Both the position numbers and the translations under genes were made by a program. This document shows positions 15,872 to 24,607 of a DNA stretch of 64,000 bases, in pieces. Below the pieces are notes generated by a model that saw only the letters and a list, made by a program, of their open reading frames with translations, did not search any database and was not told the DNA's origin. The stretch is taken from the NCBI RefSeq assembly GCF_001442535.1, contig NZ_CP013141.1:2472839-2536838 (forward strand), read 5' to 3'. Positions within the stretch are counted from its first letter, which is position 1, and each line of letters starts with the position of its first letter. The stretch is from Lysobacter antibioticus. Its GTDB lineage: Bacteria > Pseudomonadota > Gammaproteobacteria > Xanthomonadales > Xanthomonadaceae.

Positions 15872-17743
15872 ATGTCCGTCCGCAACACGCACGCCACGCG
15901 CGCACTGAACTTGTCCTTCGCCATCGCCTGCGCGCTGGCGCTGCCCGCCGCCGCCATCGCCGCTCCGGCCGGCGACGCCACCGACCTCGACGAGGTGGTG
16001 GTCACCGCCAACCGCACCGCGGTCAGCGTCAACGACACGCTGACCCCGGTCGACGTGCTGGACCGCGAGACCATCCAGCGCAGCCAGGCGCGCGACCTCA
16101 ACGACCTGCTGCGCGGCCGCGCCGGCATCACCATTTCCAACCAGGGCGGCGCCGGCAAGCTCACCACCCTGTTCCTGCGCGGCAGCGAGTCCGACCACGT
16201 GCTGGTGCTGGTCGACGGCATCCGCGTCGGCTCGCCGACCTCGGGTCTGGCCGCGCTGCAGGACCTGCCGCTGGCACTGATCGACCGCATCGAGATCGTG
16301 CGCGGCCCGCGTTCGAGCCTGTACGGCGCCGACGCCATCGGCGGCGTGATCCAGGTGTTCACCCGCCGCGAGAAGCAGGGCTTCGCGCCGCGCGTGCACG
16401 TCGGCGGCGGCAGCAACGACAGCCTCGAATTCGGCACCGGCTTCGGCGGTCGCAGCGAGCGCGGCTGGTTCGGCGCCGACTACAGCTTCCGCAAGACCGA
16501 GGGCATCAACGCCTGCCGCGGCGCCGGCTTCCCGGTGTTCGCCGGCTGCTTCACCGACGAGCCCGACCGCGACGGTTACGAAAACCACGCCCTGTCGCTG
16601 CGCGGCGGCCTCGAGTTCAACGAGCAGTGGAGCATCGAAGGCCAGGCGCTGCGCGCGGAAGGCGAGAACGATTACGACGGCAGCTTCGTCAACCGCTCCG
16701 AGACCGTGCAACAGGTGATCGGCGGCAAGCTGCAATGGCGCCCGTCGGAAACCATCCACCTGCAGTTGCTGGCCGGCCGCAACGTCGACAGCTCGGATAA
16801 TTTCCTCGGCGAAGTGCCGATGGGGTTCTTCAAGACCGATCGCGACAGCGCGACCTTGCAGGGCGACTTCACCCTGGCCGAAGGCCACGTGCTGAGCGCG
16901 GGCTTCGATTGGTTGCGCGACCGCGTCGACAGCGACACCGTGTACGACGAAAGCGAGCGCGACAACAAGGCCGGCTTCGTCCAGTACCAGGGCCGCTTCG
17001 GCGCGCAGTCGTTCGAGGCCAGCCTGCGCCGCGACGACAACGAACAGTTCGGCGGCCACACCACCGGCGGCGCGGCCTGGGGCCTGAACTTCGCCGAGCG
17101 CTGGCGCGTCACCGTCGGCTACGGCACCGCGTTCAAGGCGCCGACCTTCAACGAGCTGTACTACCCGTTCTTCGGCAACGCGACCCTGCGCCCGGAAGAG
17201 TCCAAGACCTGGGAGCTCGGCCTGGCCTATCGCGGCGAGCGTTTCAACGCCCGCATCGACGGCTTCGACACCCGCGCCGACGACCTGATCACCTACGACT
17301 CGTCGATCAACCTGCCCAACAACATCGACCGTGCGCGCATGCGCGGCGCCGAGATCGGCATCGACACCACGTTCGCGCAATGGACTCTGGCGGCGAGCGC
17401 CAGCGTCCTCGACACCGAGAACCGCGTCGGCTTCTATCAGGGCAACGACCTGCCGCGCCGCGCCAAGCACAGCGCGCGCATCGATCTGGACCGCAGCTTC
17501 GGCAAGTTCCGCTTCGGTGCGACCGCGGTCGGTTCGGGTTCGCGCTACGACGACGTCGCCAACAGCACCCGTCTCGGCGGCTACGGCACCCTCGACCTGC
17601 GCGCCGAGTACGCGATCACGCCGGCCCTGAGCCTGCAGGCGCGCGTGGCCAACGTGTTCGACCGCGAGTACGAAACCTCTTCGTACTTCAACCAGCCCGG
17701 CCGCGAATGGTTCCTGACTCTGCGCTACGCACCGGTCAACTGA
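15872..17743 (+). CDS. btuB: TonB-dependent vitamin B12 receptor BtuB
   Basis: Outer-membrane cobalamin transporter of 623 aa: signal peptide (LNLSFAIACALALPAAAIAA), TonB box DEVVVTANR, and plug domain (ARDLNDLLRGRAGITISNQG, LFLRGSESDHVLVLVDGIRV, RGPRSSLYGADAIGGVIQVF). A 22-strand-type barrel follows, ending ANVFDREYETSSYFNQPGRE and WFLTLRYAPVN with a near-terminal aromatic. The ATG at 15872 (MSVRNTHATRALNLSF) is chosen because it precedes the signal peptide; the open frame upstream runs through the riboswitch. The riboswitch strongly supports B12 as substrate. Confidence 0.95.
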   Translation: MSVRNTHATRALNLSFAIACALALPAAAIAAPAGDATDLDEVVVTANRTAVSVNDTLTPVDVLDRETIQRSQARDLNDLLRGRAGITISNQGGAGKLTTLFLRGSESDHVLVLVDGIRVGSPTSGLAALQDLPLALIDRIEIVRGPRSSLYGADAIGGVIQVFTRREKQGFAPRVHVGGGSNDSLEFGTGFGGRSERGWFGADYSFRKTEGINACRGAGFPVFAGCFTDEPDRDGYENHALSLRGGLEFNEQWSIEGQALRAEGENDYDGSFVNRSETVQQVIGGKLQWRPSETIHLQLLAGRNVDSSDNFLGEVPMGFFKTDRDSATLQGDFTLAEGHVLSAGFDWLRDRVDSDTVYDESERDNKAGFVQYQGRFGAQSFEASLRRDDNEQFGGHTTGGAAWGLNFAERWRVTVGYGTAFKAPTFNELYYPFFGNATLRPEESKTWELGLAYRGERFNARIDGFDTRADDLITYDSSINLPNNIDRARMRGAEIGIDTTFAQWTLAASASVLDTENRVGFYQGNDLPRRAKHSARIDLDRSFGKFRFGATAVGSGSRYDDVANSTRLGGYGTLDLRAEYAITPALSLQARVANVFDREYETSSYFNQPGREWFLTLRYAPVN

Positions 17744-17797
17744 TCGCATTCGTCGACCGACCACACCGGTCGACCGACTAGCGCATCGTTGATGCAT

Positions 17798-17834
17798 AAA
17801 CAGAAAGCCCGGCATTGCCGGGCTTTCTGTTTTT
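17798..17834. terminator. Bidirectional rho-independent terminator
   Basis: A 16-bp stem (AAACAGAAAGCCCGGC / GCCGGGCTTTCTGTTT) with a short loop and T tracts on both strands. It closes btuB on the plus strand and the seven-gene unknown cluster on the minus strand. Confidence 0.9.
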
Positions 17835-17868
17835 GGCGCAGAAACACGCACGCCCCACGAACGCAGGC

Positions 17869-18834
17869 TCAGGTCGGCCGCAGCCCGCATTGCACCCAGC
17901 TGCGGCCGGCGATGTCGGCGACCACGCCGATCATGCCGTGGCGCCAGCGCCCGTCGTCCGGCCCCGAGGCCAGCGCTTCGTAAAGCTGCGCCGGCACGCC
18001 GTCGGCGAGGCTGCGCAGCTTGGCCGACGCCTCGGCATCGTGGTGGAACAGGCTCTTGGCCACGACGAAACAACTCAGCGCCCGCGGCTGGCCGTCCGCC
18101 GACAAGGCAAGGCTGATCCCGACATGACGCGGCAGGGCGCCGCCTTCCAACAGCGCCTCGAGCATGTCCATCAACGGCTGCGCATCGCCGAGCACCGCGC
18201 GCGCCATCGCCGCGAGCGCCGGCCGATCCAGCTCGTGACCCAGTGCATAGAACTCGGTGCTGCCGTCGGGATTCACACCGCTCAGTCGCCAGGTCAACAG
18301 GTTCGAACGCAGCAGGAAATAGCGATCCCGCCAGACCGTCGGCAGCCGCCCTGCATACAGATCGACATAGAGCTTGGTCGCGCGCTCTTCGCCATGACGC
18401 CCCGAGGCCCATGCACCGAACACCAGCGGGTCGTCGCGTTGCAGTTCCAGCCACGGGGTCAGGTCGCCCTGCCAATCCAAAGCCTGCGCGGCCAGCATCA
18501 GCCGCTCGCGATCGGCCAGCTCCGGCGCGGCGACCTCGGCGGTCCAGCGCACCGCCGCTTCGCGCGAACTCCAGGAGAATTCGACCGGCATGCCGGTGTT
18601 GGTCAGGCGGCTGAAACTGCCGGCCACTTCCGGCCAGACCGAACGCCCAAGCGGCGCGAGCACGTCGCCGAGCAGGTCCGCGGCGGCGGCGGCCTGCGCC
18701 GGCAGCACCGTCCCGAGTCGCCGCAAGGTGGCGGCGACGGGGCCGGCGATGTCGGCGCCGAGGCTTTGTTGCATCGGCGCAAGCCAGGCCGCTTCGGGAT
18801 CGCGGCGCATGTCGATGACGGTATCGCTGCGCAT
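17869..18834 (-). CDS. Unknown 321-aa protein, last gene of the unknown cluster
   Basis: I do not recognise this protein. It starts with a helical, Ala-rich region (GPVAATLRRLGTVLPAQAAA, DLLGDVLAPLGRSVWPEVAG), then a mixed region with several Trp (VEFSWSSREAAVRWTAEVAA, LDWQGDLTPWLELQRDDP, FGAWASGRHGEERATKLYVD), and ends DGRWRHGMIGVVADIAGRSW. No signal peptide, membrane helix or catalytic motif is evident. It begins 1 bp after the 1043-aa gene, so it is co-translated with the cluster. It lacks the N-terminal module and repeats of the other six proteins and could be an accessory or regulatory factor; this is speculation. Confidence 0.75.
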   Translation of the reverse strand: MRSDTVIDMRRDPEAAWLAPMQQSLGADIAGPVAATLRRLGTVLPAQAAAAADLLGDVLAPLGRSVWPEVAGSFSRLTNTGMPVEFSWSSREAAVRWTAEVAAPELADRERLMLAAQALDWQGDLTPWLELQRDDPLVFGAWASGRHGEERATKLYVDLYAGRLPTVWRDRYFLLRSNLLTWRLSGVNPDGSTEFYALGHELDRPALAAMARAVLGDAQPLMDMLEALLEGGALPRHVGISLALSADGQPRALSCFVVAKSLFHHDAEASAKLRSLADGVPAQLYEALASGPDDGRWRHGMIGVVADIAGRSWVQCGLRPT

Positions 18835-18835
18835 G

Positions 18836-21800
18836 TCACTGCACCGCCACCAGCTCTTCGGTCTCGGCGACCCAGGCGCGCTGGTCGAACTGTCCCTGCA
18901 TGCCGACGAAGGTGAAGCGCCGGCGGTAGTTGCGCAGGTCCTTGTTCTTCAGGGCGATGCGCAACTTGACCGGATCGGTCTGGCTGCCGGCCATCTCGAT
19001 GCGCTCGTTGCGCTTGTAGGCGCCGTCCTCGTACTTCACGTCGATGTAGACGCGCTTGACCATGGCCGGGTCGAACACCGGGATGAACTCGAGCTGCAAC
19101 GCATCCTCGAAGCTGTCGTGGACGATCAACTGCGGCACGTCGAGCTCGACCGGCGGCGTCGCCGGATCCGGATTGGCCACGCCCTTGCGCCGCTGCACCA
19201 GCTGATAGGTCACGCCGCGGTTGGCCGGGCCGGGCTTGGCGCCGCGCAGGCGCCAGGTCTTGGGACCGGACTCCTTGGTCAGCTTCAAGGTGGTCTTCGG
19301 CTCGGGCTGCGAGTAGCCGTGCGCCTGCAGCTTGACGTCGATCGAGTCGACCACGTCCCAGTCGATGTCGCCCGGGATCGCTTCGATGTGGCGGAACTCG
19401 ACGTGCTCGTAGGGGTTCACGAACATCGTGCGGTCCTCGGTCGAGGCGGCCGGAATCGTGTACGAGGTGCGGTCGGCGGCCCAGTCGGACTGCGGGTCGA
19501 AGTGATACTGATACGAGGCGTCGTAGTCGATGTCGCGGGTGGCGTTCATGAACACCTCGAAGCGCTTGACCCCGGTTTCGCCCGGCCCGAACACGAAGTC
19601 GGCATGCTTGTGATCGCGCGGCTTGCTCTTGTCGCCGTAATCCAGCGCCACCTGCGCCGACAACAAATTGATCGGCTCGAACGCGATCGGCATGCTGGCT
19701 TCGACCGCGAACTGGCGGAAGAACGGATCGTCTAGGTCGATTTCCTTGAAGTACTTCGACTTGTCGCTGAGGTCCCCGAGCATCAGGCCGAAGAAGCCCT
19801 GCGGCGCATAAGTACGGCGCGTGGCCTCGGCGCGGTTGTAGCGCAGGGTCAGTTTCTTGCGCTCTTCCTGGCGCACGAACTTGAGCTTGAGCGACAGGCT
19901 CATCGCGGTCGGCGGCGTCGGCAGCGTCGGTGTCGGCTGCGGCTGCGGCTGCGGCTGCGGCTGCGGCTGTGGTTGCGGTTGCGGTTGCGGCTGGGGTTGC
20001 GGCTGCGGCTGGGGTTGTGGCGTGATCGAAGCCGGGCGGGCCAGACGTCCCCGCCAGCGGCTCGGCGTGGTCCCCGCGACGTTGCCGATCACATGCACCA
20101 CCCGGTTGTCGGGATCGCCGCCCATCGGCGTATGCGAGCCGGGACGGCTGCTCGCCGGTACATCGCCGTGCGCATTGGCCGGGGTGATGGTGAAGTTGCC
20201 GCCGGCGCGGCGTACCACCGCCGCAGCGACATCGAGGCGGCGCTGCGACAGCGCTTTGTTGCGCGCCGCGCGCTGAGTCTCGTTCGCGCTGCTGACGTGC
20301 TCGTGGCTGGCGTAAGCCTCCAGGCGCACGTTGCGCGGCGGCGGCAGGCGGCGAATCCAGGCTTCCAGGCGCGCGCCACCCTGCTCCGGCCCGCTCCAGT
20401 CGCCGTCGCCTTCCATGCGCATGGTCCCCGAGGCATTCCAGTAACGGTCGTCGGCGAAGCGATTGGGTACGGGTCCGGGTCTGGGTTCCACCTGGTTATC
20501 GACATAAGCCCGGTACTCCGGCGAAGGCGGCGTCACCTGCCAACCTGTCGGCGACGGTCGGTCGAATTGGAAGAACAGGGCGAAGGTCTGCTCCTGCGTC
20601 GCCGCCGGCCATTCGACTTCGATGAGTTTGTTCGAGTCGGGATTGACGGTGACGGTGATGCGCCCCTGCGCATCCGGCGTCACCACTTGGCTCTCGACCT
20701 TCACCACCGCGCCGGCACCGGTCACGGTGATGGTCTCGGCCAGGCCGCTCGCGGCCGGCGTGTGGGTGACCGACTGCCCCGCCGGCAACGGCGTGGGTTC
20801 CTGCAATTCGACCGCGAGCGCCGCACGCTGGATCTGCGGCGTGGGCGGCGTGGTGCCGCCGGTGGTGCCGCCGGTTCCGGTGGTCGTACCGCCCGCGCCT
20901 CCGCCGCTGGTGCCGTTGAAGCCGCCACCGGGCGAGGTTCCTCCGGTGCCACCGGGCGTGCCGCCGGTGCCACCGCCCGTACCGGGCGTACCGCCGGTGC
21001 CACCGCCCGTACCAGGCGTGCCGCCGGTGCCGCCGCCCGTACCGGGCGTACCGCCGGTGCCGCCGCCCGTGCCGGGCGTGCCGCCGGTGCCGCCTCCCGT
21101 ACCGGGTGTACCGCCGGTGCCGGCACGTGCCGCATCGGTCGCCAGTTGCCCTGGCGTCAGAGTCGGCTCGAACCACTTGCTCAGCAGATCGTCCTTGAAG
21201 AAATCCAGCGCCCATTTCTCCTGGTCGCGGCGATCTTCGGCATCGGTGAAAGCTTCGACCTGGATGTCGATGACGCCGTTCTGCACCAGCGACTCGAAGG
21301 CCGCGTCGATGCCGGCCTTGAACCAGGCGTACTGGCCTTCGAGGCTGGCGCTGAAGTGATTGAAGATGCGCTCGAAATCGGCGGTGATGGTGACCCGCAA
21401 GGCCGGTCGCATCGCCAGGTATTTGAGATCGTAGATCACCCCGATCGGGGTCATGCCGTCGCTAAGCGCCTGCTCCAGTATCGTCGCGCCCTCGGCCGAC
21501 AGGCTGAGGCTGAAGGCGGCGCGGTTGGCCGCGTCCATCGACGGCACCGATGCGCCGAGGATGTGCTCGACCGCGTTGAAGGTGCCCGGGGCCGCGGGTT
21601 GCGCCGAGGTGCCGCCGCTGCCCTGCACGTTCAAGGCGATGCACTGCACCGAGCCTTCCTCGAAGGTCGCGGTGGTCAGGCGCACCGGCGGCGACACGCC
21701 GGGCTCGGAATTGAGCCGGCCCATGATCTTCGATTCCATCTGCGGCGACAGCTGCAAGGTGGTCACGAACATCACGAAACCGCCGCCCTTGTCGGCCGCG

Positions 21801-21967
21801 GTGGCGTCGGCGACGCGGTACTTGAGGAAACTGAATTCCTTGCGCTTGTCGGCCGCGCGCACGGCCAACTGCGGCGGACCGGGCAAGACCCAGAACTGGT
21901 TCTTGTCGGCGTGGTCGCGAAACACGGTGATGCCGTCGACGGTGATCGGCTTTTCTAGGCTGAGCAT
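18836..21967 (-). CDS. Unknown 1043-aa multidomain protein with OmpA-like domain and repeat linkers
   Basis: Largest protein of the unknown cluster. Residues 1-130 hold the module shared within the cluster (GITVFRDHADKNQFWVLPGP, FVMFVTTLQLS, RLTTATFEEGSVQCIAL). About 280-345 is Gly/Thr/Pro repeat (five GTGGTPGTGG units plus a partial one). About 505-630 resembles an OmpA/MotB peptidoglycan-binding domain (VRLEAYASHEHV, LSQRRLDVAAAVVRRAGG, DPDNRVVHVIGN). About 645-685 is a Pro-Gln repeat. The remainder is beta-rich, with a unit of the family repeat near the end (AIPGDIDWDVVDSIDVKLQ). No signal peptide is visible, which is odd for an OmpA-like domain. A tail- or scaffold-type role is possible, but nothing here proves one. 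Confidence 0.8.
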   Translation of the reverse strand: MLSLEKPITVDGITVFRDHADKNQFWVLPGPPQLAVRAADKRKEFSFLKYRVADATAADKGGGFVMFVTTLQLSPQMESKIMGRLNSEPGVSPPVRLTTATFEEGSVQCIALNVQGSGGTSAQPAAPGTFNAVEHILGASVPSMDAANRAAFSLSLSAEGATILEQALSDGMTPIGVIYDLKYLAMRPALRVTITADFERIFNHFSASLEGQYAWFKAGIDAAFESLVQNGVIDIQVEAFTDAEDRRDQEKWALDFFKDDLLSKWFEPTLTPGQLATDAARAGTGGTPGTGGGTGGTPGTGGGTGGTPGTGGGTGGTPGTGGGTGGTPGTGGGTGGTPGGTGGTSPGGGFNGTSGGGAGGTTTGTGGTTGGTTPPTPQIQRAALAVELQEPTPLPAGQSVTHTPAASGLAETITVTGAGAVVKVESQVVTPDAQGRITVTVNPDSNKLIEVEWPAATQEQTFALFFQFDRPSPTGWQVTPPSPEYRAYVDNQVEPRPGPVPNRFADDRYWNASGTMRMEGDGDWSGPEQGGARLEAWIRRLPPPRNVRLEAYASHEHVSSANETQRAARNKALSQRRLDVAAAVVRRAGGNFTITPANAHGDVPASSRPGSHTPMGGDPDNRVVHVIGNVAGTTPSRWRGRLARPASITPQPQPQPQPQPQPQPQPQPQPQPQPQPQPTPTLPTPPTAMSLSLKLKFVRQEERKKLTLRYNRAEATRRTYAPQGFFGLMLGDLSDKSKYFKEIDLDDPFFRQFAVEASMPIAFEPINLLSAQVALDYGDKSKPRDHKHADFVFGPGETGVKRFEVFMNATRDIDYDASYQYHFDPQSDWAADRTSYTIPAASTEDRTMFVNPYEHVEFRHIEAIPGDIDWDVVDSIDVKLQAHGYSQPEPKTTLKLTKESGPKTWRLRGAKPGPANRGVTYQLVQRRKGVANPDPATPPVELDVPQLIVHDSFEDALQLEFIPVFDPAMVKRVYIDVKYEDGAYKRNERIEMAGSQTDPVKLRIALKNKDLRNYRRRFTFVGMQGQFDQRAWVAETEELVAVQ
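19919..20030. repeat. Hexanucleotide repeat encoding Pro-Gln tract
   Basis: About 15 copies of GGCTGC-type 6-bp units (GGTTGC/GGCTGG variants) in tandem, encoding a (Pro-Gln)n linker in the 1043-aa protein. Copy-number change stays in frame. Confidence 0.9.
20945..21127. repeat. 30-bp tandem repeat encoding GTGGTPGTGG units
   Basis: Five full and one partial 30-bp unit (CCGCCGGTGCCACCGCCCGT type, with only synonymous-looking changes between copies), encoding ten-residue Gly/Thr/Pro units in the 1043-aa protein. The even homogeneity suggests recent expansion or gene conversion. Confidence 0.9.
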
Positions 21968-22193
21968 GACGAACTCCAGAATTCGAGAGTTCCTCGCGGC
22001 GGCATGCGCGCGGCGGAACGATCCTTGTACGTGGGGACCGCACCACCGCGGGCGGAAACCCGAGGCGGTGCGGCGACCTGGCGCGTTCGCTGCGCGCCGC
22101 AGCCCGGGACCGCGGAGCCATCGCCGAGCTCATGCGCGCCGCCGCTAAGCGGACACGCGCAAAGATCGAACCTTACGACTCCATCCCACCGGA

Positions 22194-22210
22194 CCCCCGC
22201 CTCCGCGGGG
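22194..22210. repeat. Short dispersed hairpin (CCCCCGCCTCCGCGGGG)
   Basis: GC-rich palindrome of the CCCCCGCnnnCGCGGGG type in the 264-bp gap between the 1043-aa and 759-aa genes. A near-identical element with TTCG loop occurs at 55418-55441. The type is common between genes in many proteobacterial genomes; here it could act as an mRNA stabiliser or weak terminator. Confidence 0.6.
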
Positions 22211-22231
22211 ACGGACAGCCACCGGCGAACC

Positions 22232-24511
22232 TCAAGGCATCTTCAACACCAGGTCGGTCGCGTCGGTCGCGGTCCAGTTCGTGCTCTTGTTGGTGCCGTT
22301 CTCGAGCAGATAACTGGCCTTGTACTCGTAGCGCATGCGGGTCGGGTCGAGGTAGTCGTACTCGAACTCGCCGGTCGCCTGAGCGCTGTCGAACTCGAAG
22401 TCCTCGGCGAACGACAGGCCGCCGGCGAAGTCCTCGAAGCGCAACGACACCTTGGTGCGGCGCATCTTGCGCTTGGCGAAATCGAGCGGCGGCTTGACCG
22501 TGACGATGCGACGGCCCTTCATGCCCGACTTCAGCATCACCCGGTTGCCGTTGGTGACCGACTCGGGGATCTCCTCGATGTCGCGGCCGTCCTTGTAGAG
22601 GATGCTGACGCTGTAGAACACGCCCTTGACCTCGGGATTGCGCAGGTCCACGGCGAAGGTCTGCGCGGCGGATCCTTCCTGGAACGACATCTGCTTTTCC
22701 TCCAGCAGGTCGTTGGCGCGATCGACGTAACGCAGGTCGACGAAGGCCTCCTGCACCTCGCTCCAATTGAAGTTCGGCACCACCTGCACCACGCGCCGGG
22801 TCGGGAACGGGTTGCGCACCGTCACCTGCGGCTCGTCCAGGGTGGTCCAGTCGCGCACCACGTCGCCGCCGGCGATGGCATGGAACACGGTGCGCACCTC
22901 GTAGTTGACCTTGGCCGGGTCGAGCATGAACATCTTCCAGCTGCCGCCCGGCACGTCCTTGGTCAGGCGCACCATGTCGTTCTGGTTGATCTTGTTGGCC
23001 GGGTCGCGGTAGCGCAGGAACACGTCGACCGAGCTGTAGCGTTCCCACGGGAAGTTCTCGGCCAGCACCGGCACGGTGTTGATCGTGTACAGGTCGCGCG
23101 GAATGATCTCGATGTTCTCGACGTCGTAGATCTGCGGCTTGGACTTGAGCTTGGTCGGCCGCTCGGCCGCGTCCACGCCCTTGAAGCTGACTTCGTACTC
23201 GACCTGCACATCGCGCTTCATCGACCCGCGTTCGAGTTGGCTCAGCCACTCGAAGCTGGCCTCGCCGGCGTTCGCGCCGAGCAAGGCGTTCATCGGCTTG
23301 TCGCCGTAGCGCACCCGCACGTTGATGCTGCCGATGTCGTCGGCGGCCAGGTCGGCGCGCGAGATCACCTTGACCCGGCGCTTCTTGAAGAAGTCGTTGT
23401 CCAGGCTGATCTGCTTGACCAGGCGCTCGCGCGGCACGCTGCCTTCGCGGATGGTCTTGAACAGGGCCGCCAGATGGCCTTGCGGATAGATCGAACGCTT
23501 GATCGCCACGCGCTCGGAGAAGTTGACGTTGAGCTTCTTCTTGTCGACGCGTTTGTAGTCCATGCGCTTGTAGCTGAAGCTGGGCATCAACGCGCCGATC
23601 GGCCCGCCCGCCGCCTGCGCGGAAGACTGCGCGGCGAACTTGCCGATTGCATCCAGGCCGCGCTCGAAGTCGGATTTCTTCTCCGGCGTCCACGGCGGCA
23701 GGCTGACCTGGAAGAAGGCGTCGGTGATCATGTTGCGCACCTGCGCCAGGGCGGCGTCGCGGCGGTCGATGATGCCGCGGGTGTCGTCGCCCTCGGCGAC
23801 GAAGGTGTCGGCCTCCAGCACGATCGCGCGGTTATCGACCAACTCGTCGACCGCCTTGCCGATCTCGGTGGAGAAGAACATGTTTCCGCCGGAGAAGCTT
23901 TCGTCCATGTGCTTCTGGACCCGCTCCCAGTCGACCTTCAGGCTGATGTTGTAGGCCGGGCGCAGGCCGAGGAAATCCAGCGAATAGATCACCGCCACCG
24001 GCAGGATCTCGCCTTCCAGGCACTGCTCCATGACCGTGTAGCCGTCCTGGTCCAGGCGCACCGAGAACGCGGCCTGGTTGGCGCCGTACAGCGCCGGCTT
24101 GGCCGACTGGTCGATCTTGAGCACGAACTGCGGCCCGGCGCCGGGCGTGGGCGCGACGTCGCCGCTGGCCTTGCCGAGCATCAGCAGCTTCACCGTGCCG
24201 TCTTCCAGCGGCACCGGCGCGATGCGCGGCTTGTTGCGCAGGTTTTCGCTGTTGGCGATCTCGCGGGCGAGATCGTCGATCTGCTTTTGGCTGGCGCCGA
24301 TGTTGCAGTCGAAATTGAGGAACCCGCCGGTGCCCGCGTCGCCGCGGAAACCGATCAGGAGGAACTGCGGCACGTCCATGCCGAGGGTGTTGTCGCGCAC
24401 CGTGCTCAGGTGCGGCGTGGTCGGCATGTAGTACCACTGCTCGGGATCGGCATGATCGGGGAAGACCGAGATGCCGTTGATCTCACGAGTGCGGCTGTCG
24501 AGGAGAAGCAT
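22232..24511 (-). CDS. Unknown 759-aa beta-rich repeat protein
   Basis: Not recognised. Residues 1-130 carry the cluster's shared N-terminal module (INGISVFPDHADPEQWYYMP, GFLNFDCNIGAS, PRIAPVPLEDGTVKLLMLG). The middle (about 130-330) contains an apparently helical segment with many charged residues (VDELVDNRAIVLEADTFVAE, RDAALAQVRNMITDAFFQV). The C-terminal 400 residues look like successive beta-sandwich units of about 90-100 residues with a repeated pattern, for example LAENFPWERYSSVDVFLRYR and VVPNFNWSEVQEAFVDLRYV, each followed later by YxVxxxYKDG-type strands. The protein ends in YDYLDPTRMRYEYKASYLLE and NWTATDATDLVLKMP. There is no export signal. AGGAG lies ahead of the ATG. Confidence 0.82.
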   Translation of the reverse strand: MLLLDSRTREINGISVFPDHADPEQWYYMPTTPHLSTVRDNTLGMDVPQFLLIGFRGDAGTGGFLNFDCNIGASQKQIDDLAREIANSENLRNKPRIAPVPLEDGTVKLLMLGKASGDVAPTPGAGPQFVLKIDQSAKPALYGANQAAFSVRLDQDGYTVMEQCLEGEILPVAVIYSLDFLGLRPAYNISLKVDWERVQKHMDESFSGGNMFFSTEIGKAVDELVDNRAIVLEADTFVAEGDDTRGIIDRRDAALAQVRNMITDAFFQVSLPPWTPEKKSDFERGLDAIGKFAAQSSAQAAGGPIGALMPSFSYKRMDYKRVDKKKLNVNFSERVAIKRSIYPQGHLAALFKTIREGSVPRERLVKQISLDNDFFKKRRVKVISRADLAADDIGSINVRVRYGDKPMNALLGANAGEASFEWLSQLERGSMKRDVQVEYEVSFKGVDAAERPTKLKSKPQIYDVENIEIIPRDLYTINTVPVLAENFPWERYSSVDVFLRYRDPANKINQNDMVRLTKDVPGGSWKMFMLDPAKVNYEVRTVFHAIAGGDVVRDWTTLDEPQVTVRNPFPTRRVVQVVPNFNWSEVQEAFVDLRYVDRANDLLEEKQMSFQEGSAAQTFAVDLRNPEVKGVFYSVSILYKDGRDIEEIPESVTNGNRVMLKSGMKGRRIVTVKPPLDFAKRKMRRTKVSLRFEDFAGGLSFAEDFEFDSAQATGEFEYDYLDPTRMRYEYKASYLLENGTNKSTNWTATDATDLVLKMP

Positions 24512-24573
24512 GATCGGACTCCTTCCGAGTCAGGCGTGATGGAACGTGCGGATAGCGCATCGACCTGTCGCAA

Positions 24574-24600
24574 AGGCCCGGCCGGCGAGCGGCCGGGCCT
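24574..24600 (-). terminator. Hairpin between the 718-aa and 759-aa genes (attenuator or terminator)
   Basis: A perfect 11-bp GC stem (AGGCCCGGCCG / CGGCCGGGCCT) 8 bp after the 718-aa gene, with only a short T run (TTTG) in the direction of transcription. It would reduce, rather than stop, read-through into the 759-aa and 1043-aa genes. Confidence 0.6.
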
Positions 24601-24607
24601 CGCGCGA

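Noticed and set aside
15518..18475. 985-residue open frame on the minus strand
   Set aside because: Runs antisense through btuB and the cobalamin riboswitch, both clear; no recognisable domains.
20945..21127. CRISPR-like repeated block
   Set aside because: Units are contiguous 30-bp tandem repeats without spacers, and encode a regular protein linker inside an open frame.
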